Below the pieces are notes generated by a model. The model saw only the letters and a program-made list of their open reading frames with translations, did no database searches and was not told the DNA's origin. The translations under genes and the position numbers were made by a program. From assembly GCA_943704525.1 (NCBI GenBank), contig CALSCQ010002881.1, positions 1 through 12,300 on the forward strand: a stretch of 12,300 bases of DNA, written 5' to 3'. Below are positions 1 to 10,585 of this stretch, one piece after another (the first letter of the stretch is position 1; each line of letters starts with the position of its first letter). This stretch comes from Pigoraptor vietnamica (Eukaryota; Opisthokonta; Filasterea).

Positions 1-97
<97 letters not shown>

Positions 98-183
98 CAG
101 GCACAGACACACACACACACACACACACGTACGCACGCACGCACACATACACGCACGCACACATGCACGCGGCGCACACTCAC
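1..183. repeat. Compound microsatellite (GT)n-(GA)n-(CA)n in a TPR-gene intron
   Basis: A short (TG)n at 1-12 runs into an uninterrupted (GA)n tract at about 12-93. This is followed by (CA)n at about 107-128 and degenerate CACG/CGCA units up to about 175. On the minus strand, which is the sense strand of the TPR gene, it lies directly after a GTGAGT donor (exon ends at 184). It is therefore intronic, with sense composition (TG)n then (CT)n. The long purine/pyrimidine tract is a mirror repeat that could form a triplex (inference). Arg-Glu and Thr-His repeat reading frames across it are artefacts. Confidence 0.95.
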
Positions 184-764
184 GCTGAGGAGGGCCATGC
201 CCTTCCGCAGGTAGCCCTTTGACCACGACGCATCGCGCTTGATGGCCGCTTCGGCGTCTGCAACGCTGCGGCGGTAGTGTCCAAGGTTGTACAGCGCAAT
301 GGCGCGGTTTGTGAACAGCGCGGGGTTCTCGGGGTCGAATCGGATGGCCTGTGTATTGGGGTGTGCGCGTGAGCGATTGTGTGTGGTGTGCGAGTGCGTG
401 GGTGTGCGATATGTATTCGAAGGGCGTATTGGTGTGTGCGCGAGTGTGTGTGCGCGAGTGTGTGTGCGAGTATGTGTGCGAGCGTGTGTGCGAGCGTGTG
501 CGAGTGTGTGCGCGAGTGTGTATGCCTTGAAGAGACTTTCGTTCCTGAGCGTCTCTATGACCTCAACTCAATTCTCTGCCCTCTCACAGTCGATTCGCTT
601 TCGTGCGCGTGCGTGTGCCAAGCAAGCAAGCAAGACGAGAGCATTCTTCCCACCTTCGTGTACAAGCGCACGGCGTTGACGAATTGCCTCGAATTGAACG
701 CCTTGTTTCCCCGCTGGCGGTACTCGTCCGCCAGCCGTTTGTCTTCTTCGTCCCAGTCCGCCAT
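184..764 (-). CDS. TPR-domain co-chaperone-like protein, 5' part (partial)
   Basis: Exon 1 is 764-654 (37 codons) and exon 2 is 348-184 (55 codons). The 305-nt intron has donor AAG|GTGGGA and acceptor CACAG|GCC, both phase 0. A GTGAGT donor follows at 183 and the gene continues beyond the window. The first 92 residues contain about two and a half TPR motifs, with GNKAF at 19-23, LYTKAI across the splice and LFTNRA at 48-53. N20, N51, K81 and R85 occupy the carboxylate-clamp positions that bind the C-terminal EEVD of Hsp70/Hsp90. Their spacing matches the first TPR domain of Hop/STI1, and R16 replaces the usual clamp Lys. It may be a STI1/Hop, CHIP/STUB1 or TTC-type adaptor; the missing C-terminus prevents a choice. 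The start ATG (context GAA ATG G) lacks an in-frame alternative close by. The neighbour MMADHC is divergent. Confidence 0.85.
365..530. repeat. Degenerate (TG)n/(CGAGTG)n repeat in TPR intron 1
   Basis: The tract is built of tgtgtg, gcgagtgtg and gcgagcgtg units and fills most of the 305-nt intron between TPR exons 1 and 2. In the sense direction of the gene it reads CA-rich. Confidence 0.85.
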
Positions 765-852
765 TTCGCGACGGCGCCCCACCTGCAGAACAACGGAACG
801 AGAGGACGAGGCATTAGGATAACGGACATGTGGACAGGTCCACGCGCACGCA

Positions 853-1080
853 AAAGGAGAGACAAGGATCCTTGCAACGGCGACGCTTCCACACAGCACG
901 CGACGCAGTGGAGAGAGGTGAGGGGTTCTTGCGATAACAACAATGGGGAGGGAGGAGGTCACTACAACGGCGACGCTTCCACACAGCACGCGAGGCAGTG
1001 GAGAGAGGTGAGGGGTTCTTGCGATAAGCACAAGGGAGAGACAAGGACCCTTGCAACGACGACGCTTCCACACAGCACGG
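853..1080. repeat. ~90-bp minisatellite, about 2.5 copies
   Basis: The core CGACGCTTCCACACAGCACG starts near 880, 970 and 1059, giving a period of 89-90 bp. Copies 1 and 2 share a further block ending in GAGGGGTTCTTGCGATA. Copies 1 and 3 share the left block GAGAGACAAGGA. The array lies about 90-315 bp upstream of the TPR start codon. Confidence 0.9.
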
Positions 1081-1184
1081 GAATGGGCAAAAGAGGGAAC
1101 GCCGAAGTGCGTGAAAAAAAACGCAGCGCTCAACCGCAACGTACCTCATAGGGCGACGAGAGTGTGCGAGACCAATGCCGTCAA

Positions 1185-1206
1185 GGGCTATTAGTACCAT
1201 TAGCCC
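1185..1206. promoter_or_regulatory. Imperfect palindrome between divergent genes
   Basis: Arms GGGCTA (1185-1190) and TAGCCC (1201-1206) are perfect inverted repeats around a partly symmetric centre containing GTAC (1194-1197). A CCAAT pentamer lies 9 bp to the left. The dyad could be a dimeric transcription-factor site or a small hairpin. Neither is proven. Confidence 0.4.
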
Positions 1207-1377
1207 ATGCTGCCGTGCAGGACCCTCACATGAAACACGTCGTGTGTGTGCGTGCGTCACAGTCACGTAACACGCGCCGTTACTCCGCCCACACGTGCAT
1301 TCAAATTGACATCAATCGCACTGAGAGTGAATGAAGAACAGACGAGAGCTTATAGTGTGTGTCTCGCACACTGCAGC

Positions 1378-1684
1378 ATGGACGCCACGTGCGCGCAGAG
1401 GGCCACTGCGCTTGTGCCTCCGACAGCCCTCGACAGTCGGACGGAGTACTCCGTGCACGCTTGCCCAAGACGCATCTACGATGACATTACGCGCGTGTTT
1501 CGCACAGGCGAAGTCGCCGGCCTCGGCGTGGAGCAGTGCGGGAGGCTGTTGATTGTGCCGGTTTTTCAGAGGACGAGCAACGATATGGTCGCTGTGGGAG
1601 AGGACGTCGAGAGCGACAAGGACAGGCTACTTGAGAGGGTGCGTGCTGTGCACTTGGTCGTGTGTGTGTGTCTGTGTGTGTGTG

Positions 1685-1715
<31 letters not shown>

Positions 1716-2273
1716 CTGTATTCACGCTTTGACGTCTTTCCGCGTCAGTTTTGCGCGTGGGCAGAGTGCGTGTGCGACCGGCTCGTCGCGGACGGCCACT
1801 GGGCGGACGCCACGGACCCCTGCTCCGGATACCCTGTGAGTGAACGCGCACGCGTGGCTGCTCGTCGCTGTCCCGGCGCGTGTTCTCCATTAAGGTGTTG
1901 TTTGTGTCGGCTGGTTGTCGAGTGTGTGAAGCAGAGCGATGGACTGCTGCGACATGAGCGTACGCGGATTTGTGCCTGAAAGGGAACTGTGCTCTGTCTC
2001 TCTCTCTCACTCCCTTCTCTGTTCGTGCACACTCCCTCATCAACCCCCTTCACTCCTCGCAAACAGCTGCGTGGCGAGCGCTCGGCATCTTTCTACCCCG
2101 ACGTCGTTGGCGCCGAAGTGCTCCTCAAGTACGACGTGGTGAACACGGGCTGCTGCCGCGTCCTCTCCCATCCGCGCTGGCGCACGCGCGTCTACCCGTC
2201 GACGCTCTTCACCACCGCCCCTCTCGACGCTCTTGTGCGCGCCATTGCGAACACGCCGATGCCACCGGACTGA
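1378..2273 (+). CDS. MMADHC: MMADHC / CblD cobalamin-trafficking protein (3 exons)
   Basis: Exons are 1378-1638, 1749-1835 and 2067-2273. Both introns are phase 0, with donors GTGCGT and GTGAGT and acceptors GTCAG and AACAG. The product is 184 aa. It matches the C-terminal domain of CblD: RTSNDM in the first exon, GHWADATDPCSG in the second, and NTGCCRV, PRWRTRVYPSTLFTT in the third. CblD acts with CblC (MMACHC) in the cytosol to direct cobalamin to methionine synthase or to the mitochondrial methylmalonyl-CoA mutase branch. Cys145, the first Cys of GCC, corresponds to human Cys261, which coordinates cobalt in the CblC-CblD complex. Human MMADHC is 296 aa, so the variable N-terminus and mitochondrial leader are absent here. 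The start is the first in-frame ATG after an in-frame TGA at 1231 and has a strong context (A at -3, G at +4). An unseen upstream exon remains possible because CTGCAG precedes the ATG. Confidence 0.93.
1661..1713. repeat. (TG)n microsatellite in MMADHC intron 1
   Basis: TG dinucleotides, with a few TC and GC interruptions, occupy most of the 110-nt intron (1639-1748) between the GTGCGT donor and the TTTCCGCGTCAG acceptor. Confidence 0.95.
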
Positions 2274-2586
2274 GCTGTGGGCCGCGCGTTACCGAACCCT
2301 CTCGTTCGCCGTTTGCGACGCTGTTTTTGCAGAGCCACGCACTCTCGGCCAGCACCGTTTCGCGTCCTCAGCCGGGATTGATCTCGCGGTTGCTATCATC
2401 GTCTGCACCTCTCAATTGCAGCCGACAGACCGGAGATTGAATGCCGTGACGCGCACGTGACACAACTGTGTTGTCTTGCCACTCTCGACCGTTTCTCTCT
2501 CTGAAATCCCAAACACCCTCCTGTCGGCGAGCGTGGCGAGCATTCGAGTGAGGCACCTGCATTCATGCTGCTTCTCCAACACTCGA

Positions 2587-2592
2587 AATAAA
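2587..2592 (+). terminator. AATAAA polyadenylation signal, candidate for MMADHC
   Basis: This is the first canonical AATAAA on the plus strand after the MMADHC stop, 313 nt downstream. No closer hexamer was seen. A 3' UTR of about 330 nt would follow if it is used. Confidence 0.4.
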
Positions 2593-2869
2593 GCCGTGGC
2601 TATCGCGCGGCTCAAGTACCGTAGTGCTGCCGAGGGTCGTTTGATAACGTGCAACGATGTTTTTCATTCGATGGGTCGTGGTTGCCGTCACGGCGAATAT
2701 ACAGTGGCGAAAGCACTCGACCACCGACAACCAGCAGCGAGTAACAAGCGCGTAACAAACGGCGCATGCACGCGGGCGGCGCGGGCAATGGCGCGTTGAG
2801 GGGCGCCACACGAAAAGAGAAGACGCAATAATGGCGCAAGCGCACAGAAAAACACAAACACCAACACGC

Positions 2870-2888
2870 GAGAGAGAGAGAGAGAGAG
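2870..2888. repeat. (GA)n microsatellite
   Basis: About nine uninterrupted GA dinucleotides in the convergent intergenic region, between CACGC and GCGAGAAG. Confidence 0.95.
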
Positions 2889-3265
2889 CGAGAAGAAAGG
2901 AAATTTGCATCAGACGAACAGCGATGCACCGACGGGAGCGACGGGCCGCGAGCGAGCACATCGCCTCGAAACAGCGGAAAACGACGCAAGCGCAAACATA
3001 TTCACAGCGGCGGCGACTCGCGCAGCGGTCCCAAAGCACCCGGCCGATGCATCCGACAGCGATAACAGAGACAAAAAACGCGCACGCGGACGCCCTGGTG
3101 ACGCCACAAGCGGCGACGACAGAGCGCGTGGTAGCGACGCAACGGCAGCAGCGCGCGCAAGGCGGTGCTCAGCTGCGAGGGATGGAGAGAGGGGACCGTC
3201 AGAGAATGCGGTTCACAACACGAGAGATCAACACGACATGATCGCGACTGGACAACAAGCGAGGC

Positions 3266-3307
3266 GTGTGTGCGTGTGTGCGTGTGTGTGCGTGCGCGCG
3301 CGTGCGT
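3266..3307. repeat. Degenerate (TG)n tract just past the PP1 stop codon
   Basis: Alternating gtgtgtgcg units end 14 bp before the PP1 stop codon. They would lie in the PP1 3' UTR, reading CA-rich in the sense direction. Confidence 0.9.
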
Positions 3308-3320
3308 GACACTTTCACTG

Positions 3321-5238
<1,918 letters not shown>

Positions 5239-5565
5239 TCTGTGAGTTCACACGCGCGCACCCTCCCTCGTGCTTCTCTCGGCGACACCGCGCCCGGATG
5301 CCTTTCCCGCAGGCGGTTCTAGGGCGCGTGGCGCAGTGCGTGGGGAAGCGCAGGGTGCAAAAAAGCGTTGCCCCGACACGCAAACGCGCCTGATCGCACA
5401 CTCGCCCGCAGCGAAAGAAACAGAGCCCAAGAGCGCCTCAAACCAACACCCCGTGCACACAATCGCGACGATTTAGACGCGGTGTAAGCGCTTTGGGGAT
5501 ATAGCGGTGGACACGCACGATCGGGAGGGAAAGAACGAAGCGCGCAAGAGAGCGAGAAAGATGCA

Positions 5566-5597
5566 CACATGCACACACACACACACACACACACACA
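5566..5597. repeat. (CA)n microsatellite
   Basis: The tract gcacacatg plus about 12 CA units ends in ATG at the edge of the AT-rich island. Confidence 0.95.
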
Positions 5598-5599
5598 TG

Positions 5600-6050
5600 T
5601 ATGAGACTTGACTATGGCCGTGTTATTTACCCGTACAACCGCGGGCGTGAATTGGAAAAGGGACTGAAATCGGATGCGATTTGTGAATCATTCAAATTAA
5701 AAGGGCGGGGTGCCGGAGGGTGTTCGGGGGAGGTCTCTGGGTTTCTGTTTGCGGCACACCGGGCAAAAAAAAGGAAAAATAAAAAGTGAAAAATTATTAT
5801 GGCGAATTGGGTACTGTGAAAATTTAGGTAATAACGGGTGCAATTTATCACAATAAATTTTGTGCCATATAAAATACATAGTAAATGGTGGATAAATAAA
5901 TAATGTCCAGATGCATATTGAGTGTTCTAAAATTTATTTTCGGCCGCCGATTTTCGCGGTTTTTTCCAAATTTTCTTATTTTGATTATTTTCTTTTTTTC
6001 TCTCTCTTTATGCGATTTGCTTTCATTTCGATTTGGTTTCCAAGGGCGAC
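5600..6050. other. AT-rich island 1, possible degraded dispersed element
   Basis: Composition contrasts sharply with the GC-rich surroundings: runs such as AAAAAAAAGG, AAATAAAAAG, AATAAATAAATAATG and TTTTTTCC. It shares the words TTCAAATTAA (5691-5700), GAATTGGG (about 5804), CATAGTAAA (5877-5885) and AATTTATTTTCGGCCG (about 5931) with AT-rich island 2 near 10.7 kb, allowing one indel in the last. A transposon remnant or scaffold-attachment-like spacer are the two readings I consider. No terminal repeats or coding capacity were seen. Confidence 0.4.
5933..5938 (-). terminator. AATAAA on minus strand, weak candidate poly(A) signal for DIS3L
   Basis: TTTATT on the plus strand reads AATAAA on the DIS3L sense strand, about 320 nt past the stop. 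It lies inside the AT-rich island, where such hexamers are expected by chance. Confidence 0.2.
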
Positions 6051-6256
6051 CTCACGTGCGTCACTTGGTAGTCGCGTCACACGTCTTGTGATGTCATCAT
6101 GCGCTCACGACTGTATGTTACCTCCAGGTTACCTTTGACGGACGTGCCGACTTCATCCCCCGTCCCAGCTAAACTAGGAAAATATAATGTTTCTGTCTGA
6201 CGCAACGGCGCGAACATTCGCCTCTGAATGCAGTTCACACATGAACTCAGTTTGTT

Positions 6257-9200
6257 TTACAGGTTCACCTCGATGTCTCTTGCGGACAGTGCCAGAATAC
6301 GAAGGTCCTCGATAACATCATACAGCGTCTCAGTGCGAGACTGCCCATAAGGACCGAGCGTTGCATGTGCGTTCTCAGAAGGGGGGGACGCGGCCGCAGA
6401 CGAGTCCACCTCGGCTTCACGGACCGCGGCGACAACATCCTTGCGCGAAACGGGCTTTCGTGCAGACTGAGCGGAGGCGTGAGTGGGCCACCCGGCAAGG
6501 GCAAGCACCATTCTGTCGCGGTGAGTGCGCGAGGCGACGAGGCGGACGGTGACACGGACGCGGTCGAACGGTCGCAGTGTGATTTCGCGCGGCACGCTGG
6601 GAAGCGCGTCGCAGTGGGTCACGCGAACGATGAGCTTGTCGCCGTCGCGCACGACGACGCCCCTCACGCTGCTGGTCCCCTCCTTCTCCAACAGAGCCTC
6701 CCCAGGTCCCAGAAACATCGATGGAGAGACGTCGAGCAAGCCGCCGCGACCCAGTACAGCGCGTGCTGTGACACCGCAATCGTATGCGACTGCGATGAAG
6801 CCGTCCTGGCGAAGATCCCATATCACAGCATCAGCCGACGTTGCGGCGCTCCCGTTGGCGGCCGAGAGTTGTTGTCGAAAGTAGATGCAAGTGAAGAGCT
6901 CGGTGGAGTCCGCCTGTGCTTGCTTGGCCGCGCGGTGTCGTATGTTGATGTGCTGCGCCATGCGGACGAGCTCGCCGGGCGGAGGCACGTGTGCGCCGGA
7001 CTTGATCTTCAGCGCTGCCGCCAGCTGCCTGTGCACGACGACGTCGGCGTAGCGGCGGATGGGAGACGTGAAGTGCGTGTAGAAGTCGAGCGCCAGGCCG
7101 TAGTGGTAAAGATGGTCGGTACTCTCGACTAGGGCGAAGAAATGGCACGGCCCATGTGAGCGGGAAATAGCAACGACAACACGCTCATGCTCAAAGCGGA
7201 CGCGCACACACACACGCGCAAGAGCACACGTGTCCACCCCACACATCGAAACTGCGCACGCGCCCACCATCCCCCGTGCAGATGTACACGGCCTCGCTCA
7301 TCGCTGTCGTGGCCATCGTGCGAAAGAGACGTCCAATCTCCGCATCCCCCGACGCGTCCTCGATGGCCTGCAGCGACTGCGCGAGCGCCTTGTTCGAGCG
7401 CGTGTCGACGGAATAGCCCCTCTCGCGCGCCATCTCGACGAGCTGGGCAAAGTCTTCGGGCTGCGGCGGCGGGTGGTGTCGCAGGAGGGCCCTGTCGGAA
7501 AAGGCCGCGTGAATGCGCCGTGCGACGAGATGGTTTGCGAGAATCATGCACTCGGCGACCGTCTTGAAAATCTCCATCTCGCCCTTCGGAATGAGCGCCT
7601 CCACGACGGGCTCGTTCGCGTTGGCGGCGCTCGAAGACAGGCGGAAGCGGACCTCCGAGGACTCGAGTTCGAGCGCGCCTGAGGATAGAACAGCCGCCCA
7701 AGGTCAGCAGGTGGCATAGATTGAAGAGGGTTTGTAGCGTCAACGAGACAAACGAGCCCACCTCTCGACATGCGTTCACGGCGAAAGTGGCGCGCAATGT
7801 GCACGAAGAGTTCGACTGCCGTTCGCACGGCGCTCACCTGCGGGCATGGGGAGGACGTCAAAAAAGGCGGTATAAACAACGCATGCTAAAAGACACTTGT
7901 TCAGTTTCACGGGCGCATTCCCACAAAAAAAAGAAGCAACATACAAGCGAGTACTACCCACAGCCGAAATGTCCCTCGCCGACTCCGCGCCGCCCTTGAG
8001 AGCACGCAGTTCCCCCAGCAGTACGTCGTCCGGTCGCGCGCGGTCGAAGATGTCCTGTGCCAGGGCATAGTGCATCTGATACGCTGAGCGAATCACGGAC
8101 TTGACAAAGCGGACGTCACGTGCCGCGTCCTCGATGACGTACGTGCGCCCGTCTGGTGGCCCTCCCTCCCGCAACACACACACGACGCTGAACGCAAGCC
8201 GGTCCTTGCCGCCGAGAAGAGAACACAAGTCCTCGCTAAGCAGCGGCGGAAGCATGTCGTAGCGCCGGTCGGCGAGGTAGAGGGTCGTCGAGCGGTCACG
8301 CGCCTCGAAATCGTTCGCAGATCCCACGCGCACAAAGTGCGAGACGTCGGCGATGTGCACCGCAAGCTCCACGCGTCCGCCGGGCAGCCGTCGCACCGAC
8401 AGTGCGTCGTCGACGTCCCTGCTGCCGAGTGGATCGATGCTGAACACGAGGTGTTCGCCACCGCGAAAGTCCGTGCGCGGAACGTCTCCCTCCTCATCCC
8501 GAGGCAGCGCGTCGTCAGCCGCCGGAAGTTCGGCCATCTGGCGCGAAGAGTACGCGGGAAATGGCGGCAACCCGTTCTCGACTAGAATGCACGCAGTCTC
8601 CGCGTCCACGTGACCAATGGGACCCAGCACGCGCACCCCATGCCCCTCGGGATATGCCTGCGACGCGTCCCAGCGGTCGATACGAGCCACAAAGCGCACG
8701 CCGGCGAGGCGCTCCGGGTGCCGTGTGGCCACGCGTATCTTGGGCACGCGGGGGTCCATGGGAATGGCCATTACTCGCACAGTGTTGCCAACAGCTCCGC
8801 CCGCGCGCGCGCCATCGTCGTCTGACAGCGTGCACACGTAATCGCGCCAGTTACGCCGCATGACACCCACGACGCGTCCCGTAGGCATCACCCCCCCGCG
8901 CCGTGCTGCGACGTCATCGTCTGCGACCGTGTTGTCGTCATCACCAGATGACGCAGTCGCCACCGCTGAGGCAGCGGACTGCCACTGGGCACGCGGCAGC
9001 AGCTCGACGGCCACGAGGTCGCCGTGCACAGCGCGATTGCGCGCGGCCATTCCAGCGACGAGCACTTCGCGAGGGGTGGGCGTTGGCGCCTCCACGGGAG
9101 CGTCGGGGACTGTCTCCGCTGCGTTGTAGCCGACGCCGCGTCGCCGCACAAACGCCAGCTGCGATGCACGCCCGCGGGTCACGTGGAGCACCCCCATCGC

Positions 9201-10190
9201 ATACACGCCGGACTGAACGCCGGCCACGAGCGCGTCGTCGGACGCGTGTGCTGGGTACGCCGACGGCATCTTTCCCGCTGCTACTGCTGCGAGGTCGGCC
9301 GTGTCTGACGCACCCGCGTCCCTCCTCTTTTGCGCCTCTTCAGCGGCCACGCGTATCGATTCGTGCAATTCGGCGAGGTCACCGCGGGTGGGAAAGTGCG
9401 TCGAGAGGAATTCGGACATGGACAGGCACTCGACACCCAGGGCAGCGGCGTCGTCCCTAGCAATAACATCCGACAGAACGACGGCGCGAACGCCCGATGC
9501 ACGAAGGTGGTCATCGTACCACGCGGCCGCGGCGAGTGTGGCGTTCTTATCCCTCTCGTCCGGGGACAGCGCAGCGGACACAGGGCCCACGTACGTCGGC
9601 GTGAAGTGCTCGTTGGGGAAAAAATGGCACCCGCGGCGCCTGTCGGAGAGGATGTTCCGCACTTTGTCGTAGTCGCGCGTGTGGCCAATGTCCAGCAACT
9701 GCGACAGAGCGTGGAAAGTTAATCGAGCGACGCCTGTTTTGCAGAACAGTACAGCCACGACGGACAAAAAAAACGTATACGTTGCAGAGTCCGCTGAACA
9801 CCGTCCCACCTTCTCCGTCCCCGTCTGCAGTATGACGAGCCCCCGCCACTCTGGCGTTTCAAACAGCTCGACATAATCGCACAGTGCCTGGGTTCAGCAG
9901 CACACACACGGCGAGCGAGTATGTGAGGCAGCAGCGTGGTACATTCTGCAATCATATACGCCACTCACTTCATACACGAAAAGGTTCACACAAGCCTGCC
10001 AGGGCGCACGATGCAGAAGGCACTGAAGCAACTCACCTTGGGGTCCGGTATAGTCAGCATGCGCACGTCCGATGGGATCTCCCCTGTCAGAAGTCAAATT
10101 CGTTGGTACATAAACGACATTCGCTTTAAGTTGGCGTGCCTTGTCTCGTGCGCAGTGGTGTGTGCATGTGCATGTGTGTGTTTGTGTTTG

Positions 10191-10253
<63 letters not shown>

Positions 10254-10514
10254 CTGTGTGTGCGCGTGTGTGTGTGCGTGTGTGTGCGTGTGTGTGAACA
10301 TACAGAAGCGCTTAAGTGCGCGCATGTGCGTGCTGACGGTATGTTAGAACGCACCTGCATTGTTGCCTGTCGTGGCGGTGCACAGCCTGCACAGCGCACT
10401 TCCGCACGCAATGTCATCCCGCACATAATGCTCTCTGAGAATGCGCACGACGCCGCCCTTTCTGTTCTTGCGATGGAACACACGGTCCCACTTGACGAGG
10501 GCAGGGGGCGCCAT
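6257..10514 (-). CDS. DIS3L: DIS3-like exonuclease 1 (exosome-associated RNase II/RNB nuclease), 7 exons
   Basis: Exons run 10514-10355, 10083-10037, 9887-9810, 9698-7962, 7837-7762, 7678-7268 and 7128-6257, summing to 1127 codons with every junction in frame. Introns are 271, 149, 111, 124, 83 and 139 nt. Domains in order: CR3 three-cysteine motif (C37, C42, C45); PIN-like region (~60-230); two cold-shock OB folds (~255-350, ~366-465); RNB catalytic domain (~505-880) with SIDPLGSRDVDD supplying D517, D523, D525 and D526, and SPIRRYADVVVH near 858; S1 domain (~985-1050). It degrades RNA 3' to 5' processively with the exosome core. Specific words fit DIS3L better than nuclear DIS3: MPTGRVVG..NWRDYV, LADRRYDMLP, GALELE, DTRSNK, IRSAY. 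DIS3L is the cytoplasmic exosome nuclease in animals. The PIN site reads PDPK instead of PDTN, consistent with the inactive PIN of DIS3L. It is longer than human DIS3 (958 aa) because of Ala/Asp-rich linkers. Confidence 0.93.
7202..7222. repeat. Short (CA)n tract in DIS3L intron 6
   Basis: A cgcgcacacacacacgcgc stretch in the 139-nt intron between exons 6 and 7. It reads TG-rich on the sense strand. Confidence 0.8.
10150..10300. repeat. (TG)n microsatellite in DIS3L intron 1
   Basis: About 150 bp of TG with sparse TTTG, TTTCTG and GCG interruptions fill the 271-nt intron 10084-10354. On the sense strand it is (CA)n placed in the donor half of the intron. Confidence 0.95.
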
Positions 10515-10585
10515 GGGGAACAGTCACCGCTTTTCGCGCGCTGTGCAGTCGTTTCTTGAGCGCCAGCCAGCACGAAGTGGAGCGG

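Larger units (their letters stand above)
765..1377. promoter_or_regulatory. Divergent intergenic region (TPR gene / MMADHC)
   Basis: This 613-bp stretch separates the TPR start codon (764, minus) from the MMADHC start codon (1378, plus). It should therefore hold both promoters. It contains a 90-bp tandem repeat (853-1080), a CCAAT pentamer (1172-1176) and a 22-bp imperfect palindrome (1185-1206). No TATA box is convincing. Open frames crossing it are low-complexity and show no recognisable protein. Confidence 0.6.
2274..3320. other. Convergent intergenic region (MMADHC / PP1), no gene seen
   Basis: About 1.05 kb lies between the MMADHC stop and the PP1 stop on the opposite strand. It holds a canonical AATAAA (2587-2592), a (GA)n tract (2870-2888) and a (TG)n-rich tract (3266-3307). 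Several open frames of 60-160 codons occur on both strands, but they are compositionally biased, overlap each other and have no recognisable domain. I see no tRNA or other structured RNA. Confidence 0.6.
5239..6256. other. Intergenic region between PP1 start and DIS3L stop
   Basis: About 1 kb. The right-hand gene DIS3L ends here and PP1 begins here, both on the minus strand, so it should hold the DIS3L 3' UTR and the PP1 promoter. Roughly 5239-5565 is GC-rich with no clear core promoter element. A (CA)n tract follows at 5566-5597. From about 5600 to 6050 the composition switches to AT-rich. No protein-coding frame with a recognisable product was found on either strand. Confidence 0.6.

Noticed and set aside
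4-222. Open frames encoding Arg-Glu and Thr-His repeats
   Set aside because: They are translations of (GA)n and (CA)n microsatellites that lie in an intron of the minus-strand TPR gene.
853-1080. Possible CRISPR-like array
   Set aside because: The units are 90 bp, adjacent, and lack short constant repeats with variable spacers. The host is a eukaryote, and this is a minisatellite.
555-1139. 194-codon minus-strand frame extending the TPR protein upstream
   Set aside because: The extra N-terminus translates the 90-bp minisatellite and would start at a far ATG. The ATG at 764 gives a normal TPR start with a good context.
1246-1377. 44-codon N-terminal extension of MMADHC resembling a mitochondrial leader
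   Set aside because: The extension would have to start at a GTG. There is no in-frame ATG between the TGA at 1231 and the ATG at 1378. Only an upstream spliced exon could rescue it.
2563-3039. 158-codon minus-strand open frame in the convergent intergenic region
   Set aside because: It is Cys/Arg/Ser-rich with a Leu-Ser stretch from the (GA)n repeat and has no recognisable homology. It is typical of chance frames in GC-rich DNA.
2905-3309. 134-codon open frame with an AT-hook-like KRARGRPGD
   Set aside because: It is compositionally biased, runs into a (TG)n tract at its end, overlaps other equally open frames and lacks any domain. The AT-hook match is too short to count.
6050-6115. CACGTG and TGATGTCA motifs as a regulatory cluster
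   Set aside because: They lie downstream of the DIS3L stop, about 0.8 kb from the PP1 start. Such short motifs are expected by chance, and there is no supporting spacing or symmetry.
6365-7132. 255-codon plus-strand open frame opposite DIS3L exon 7
   Set aside because: It is a shadow of the conserved RNB/S1 coding exon on the other strand.
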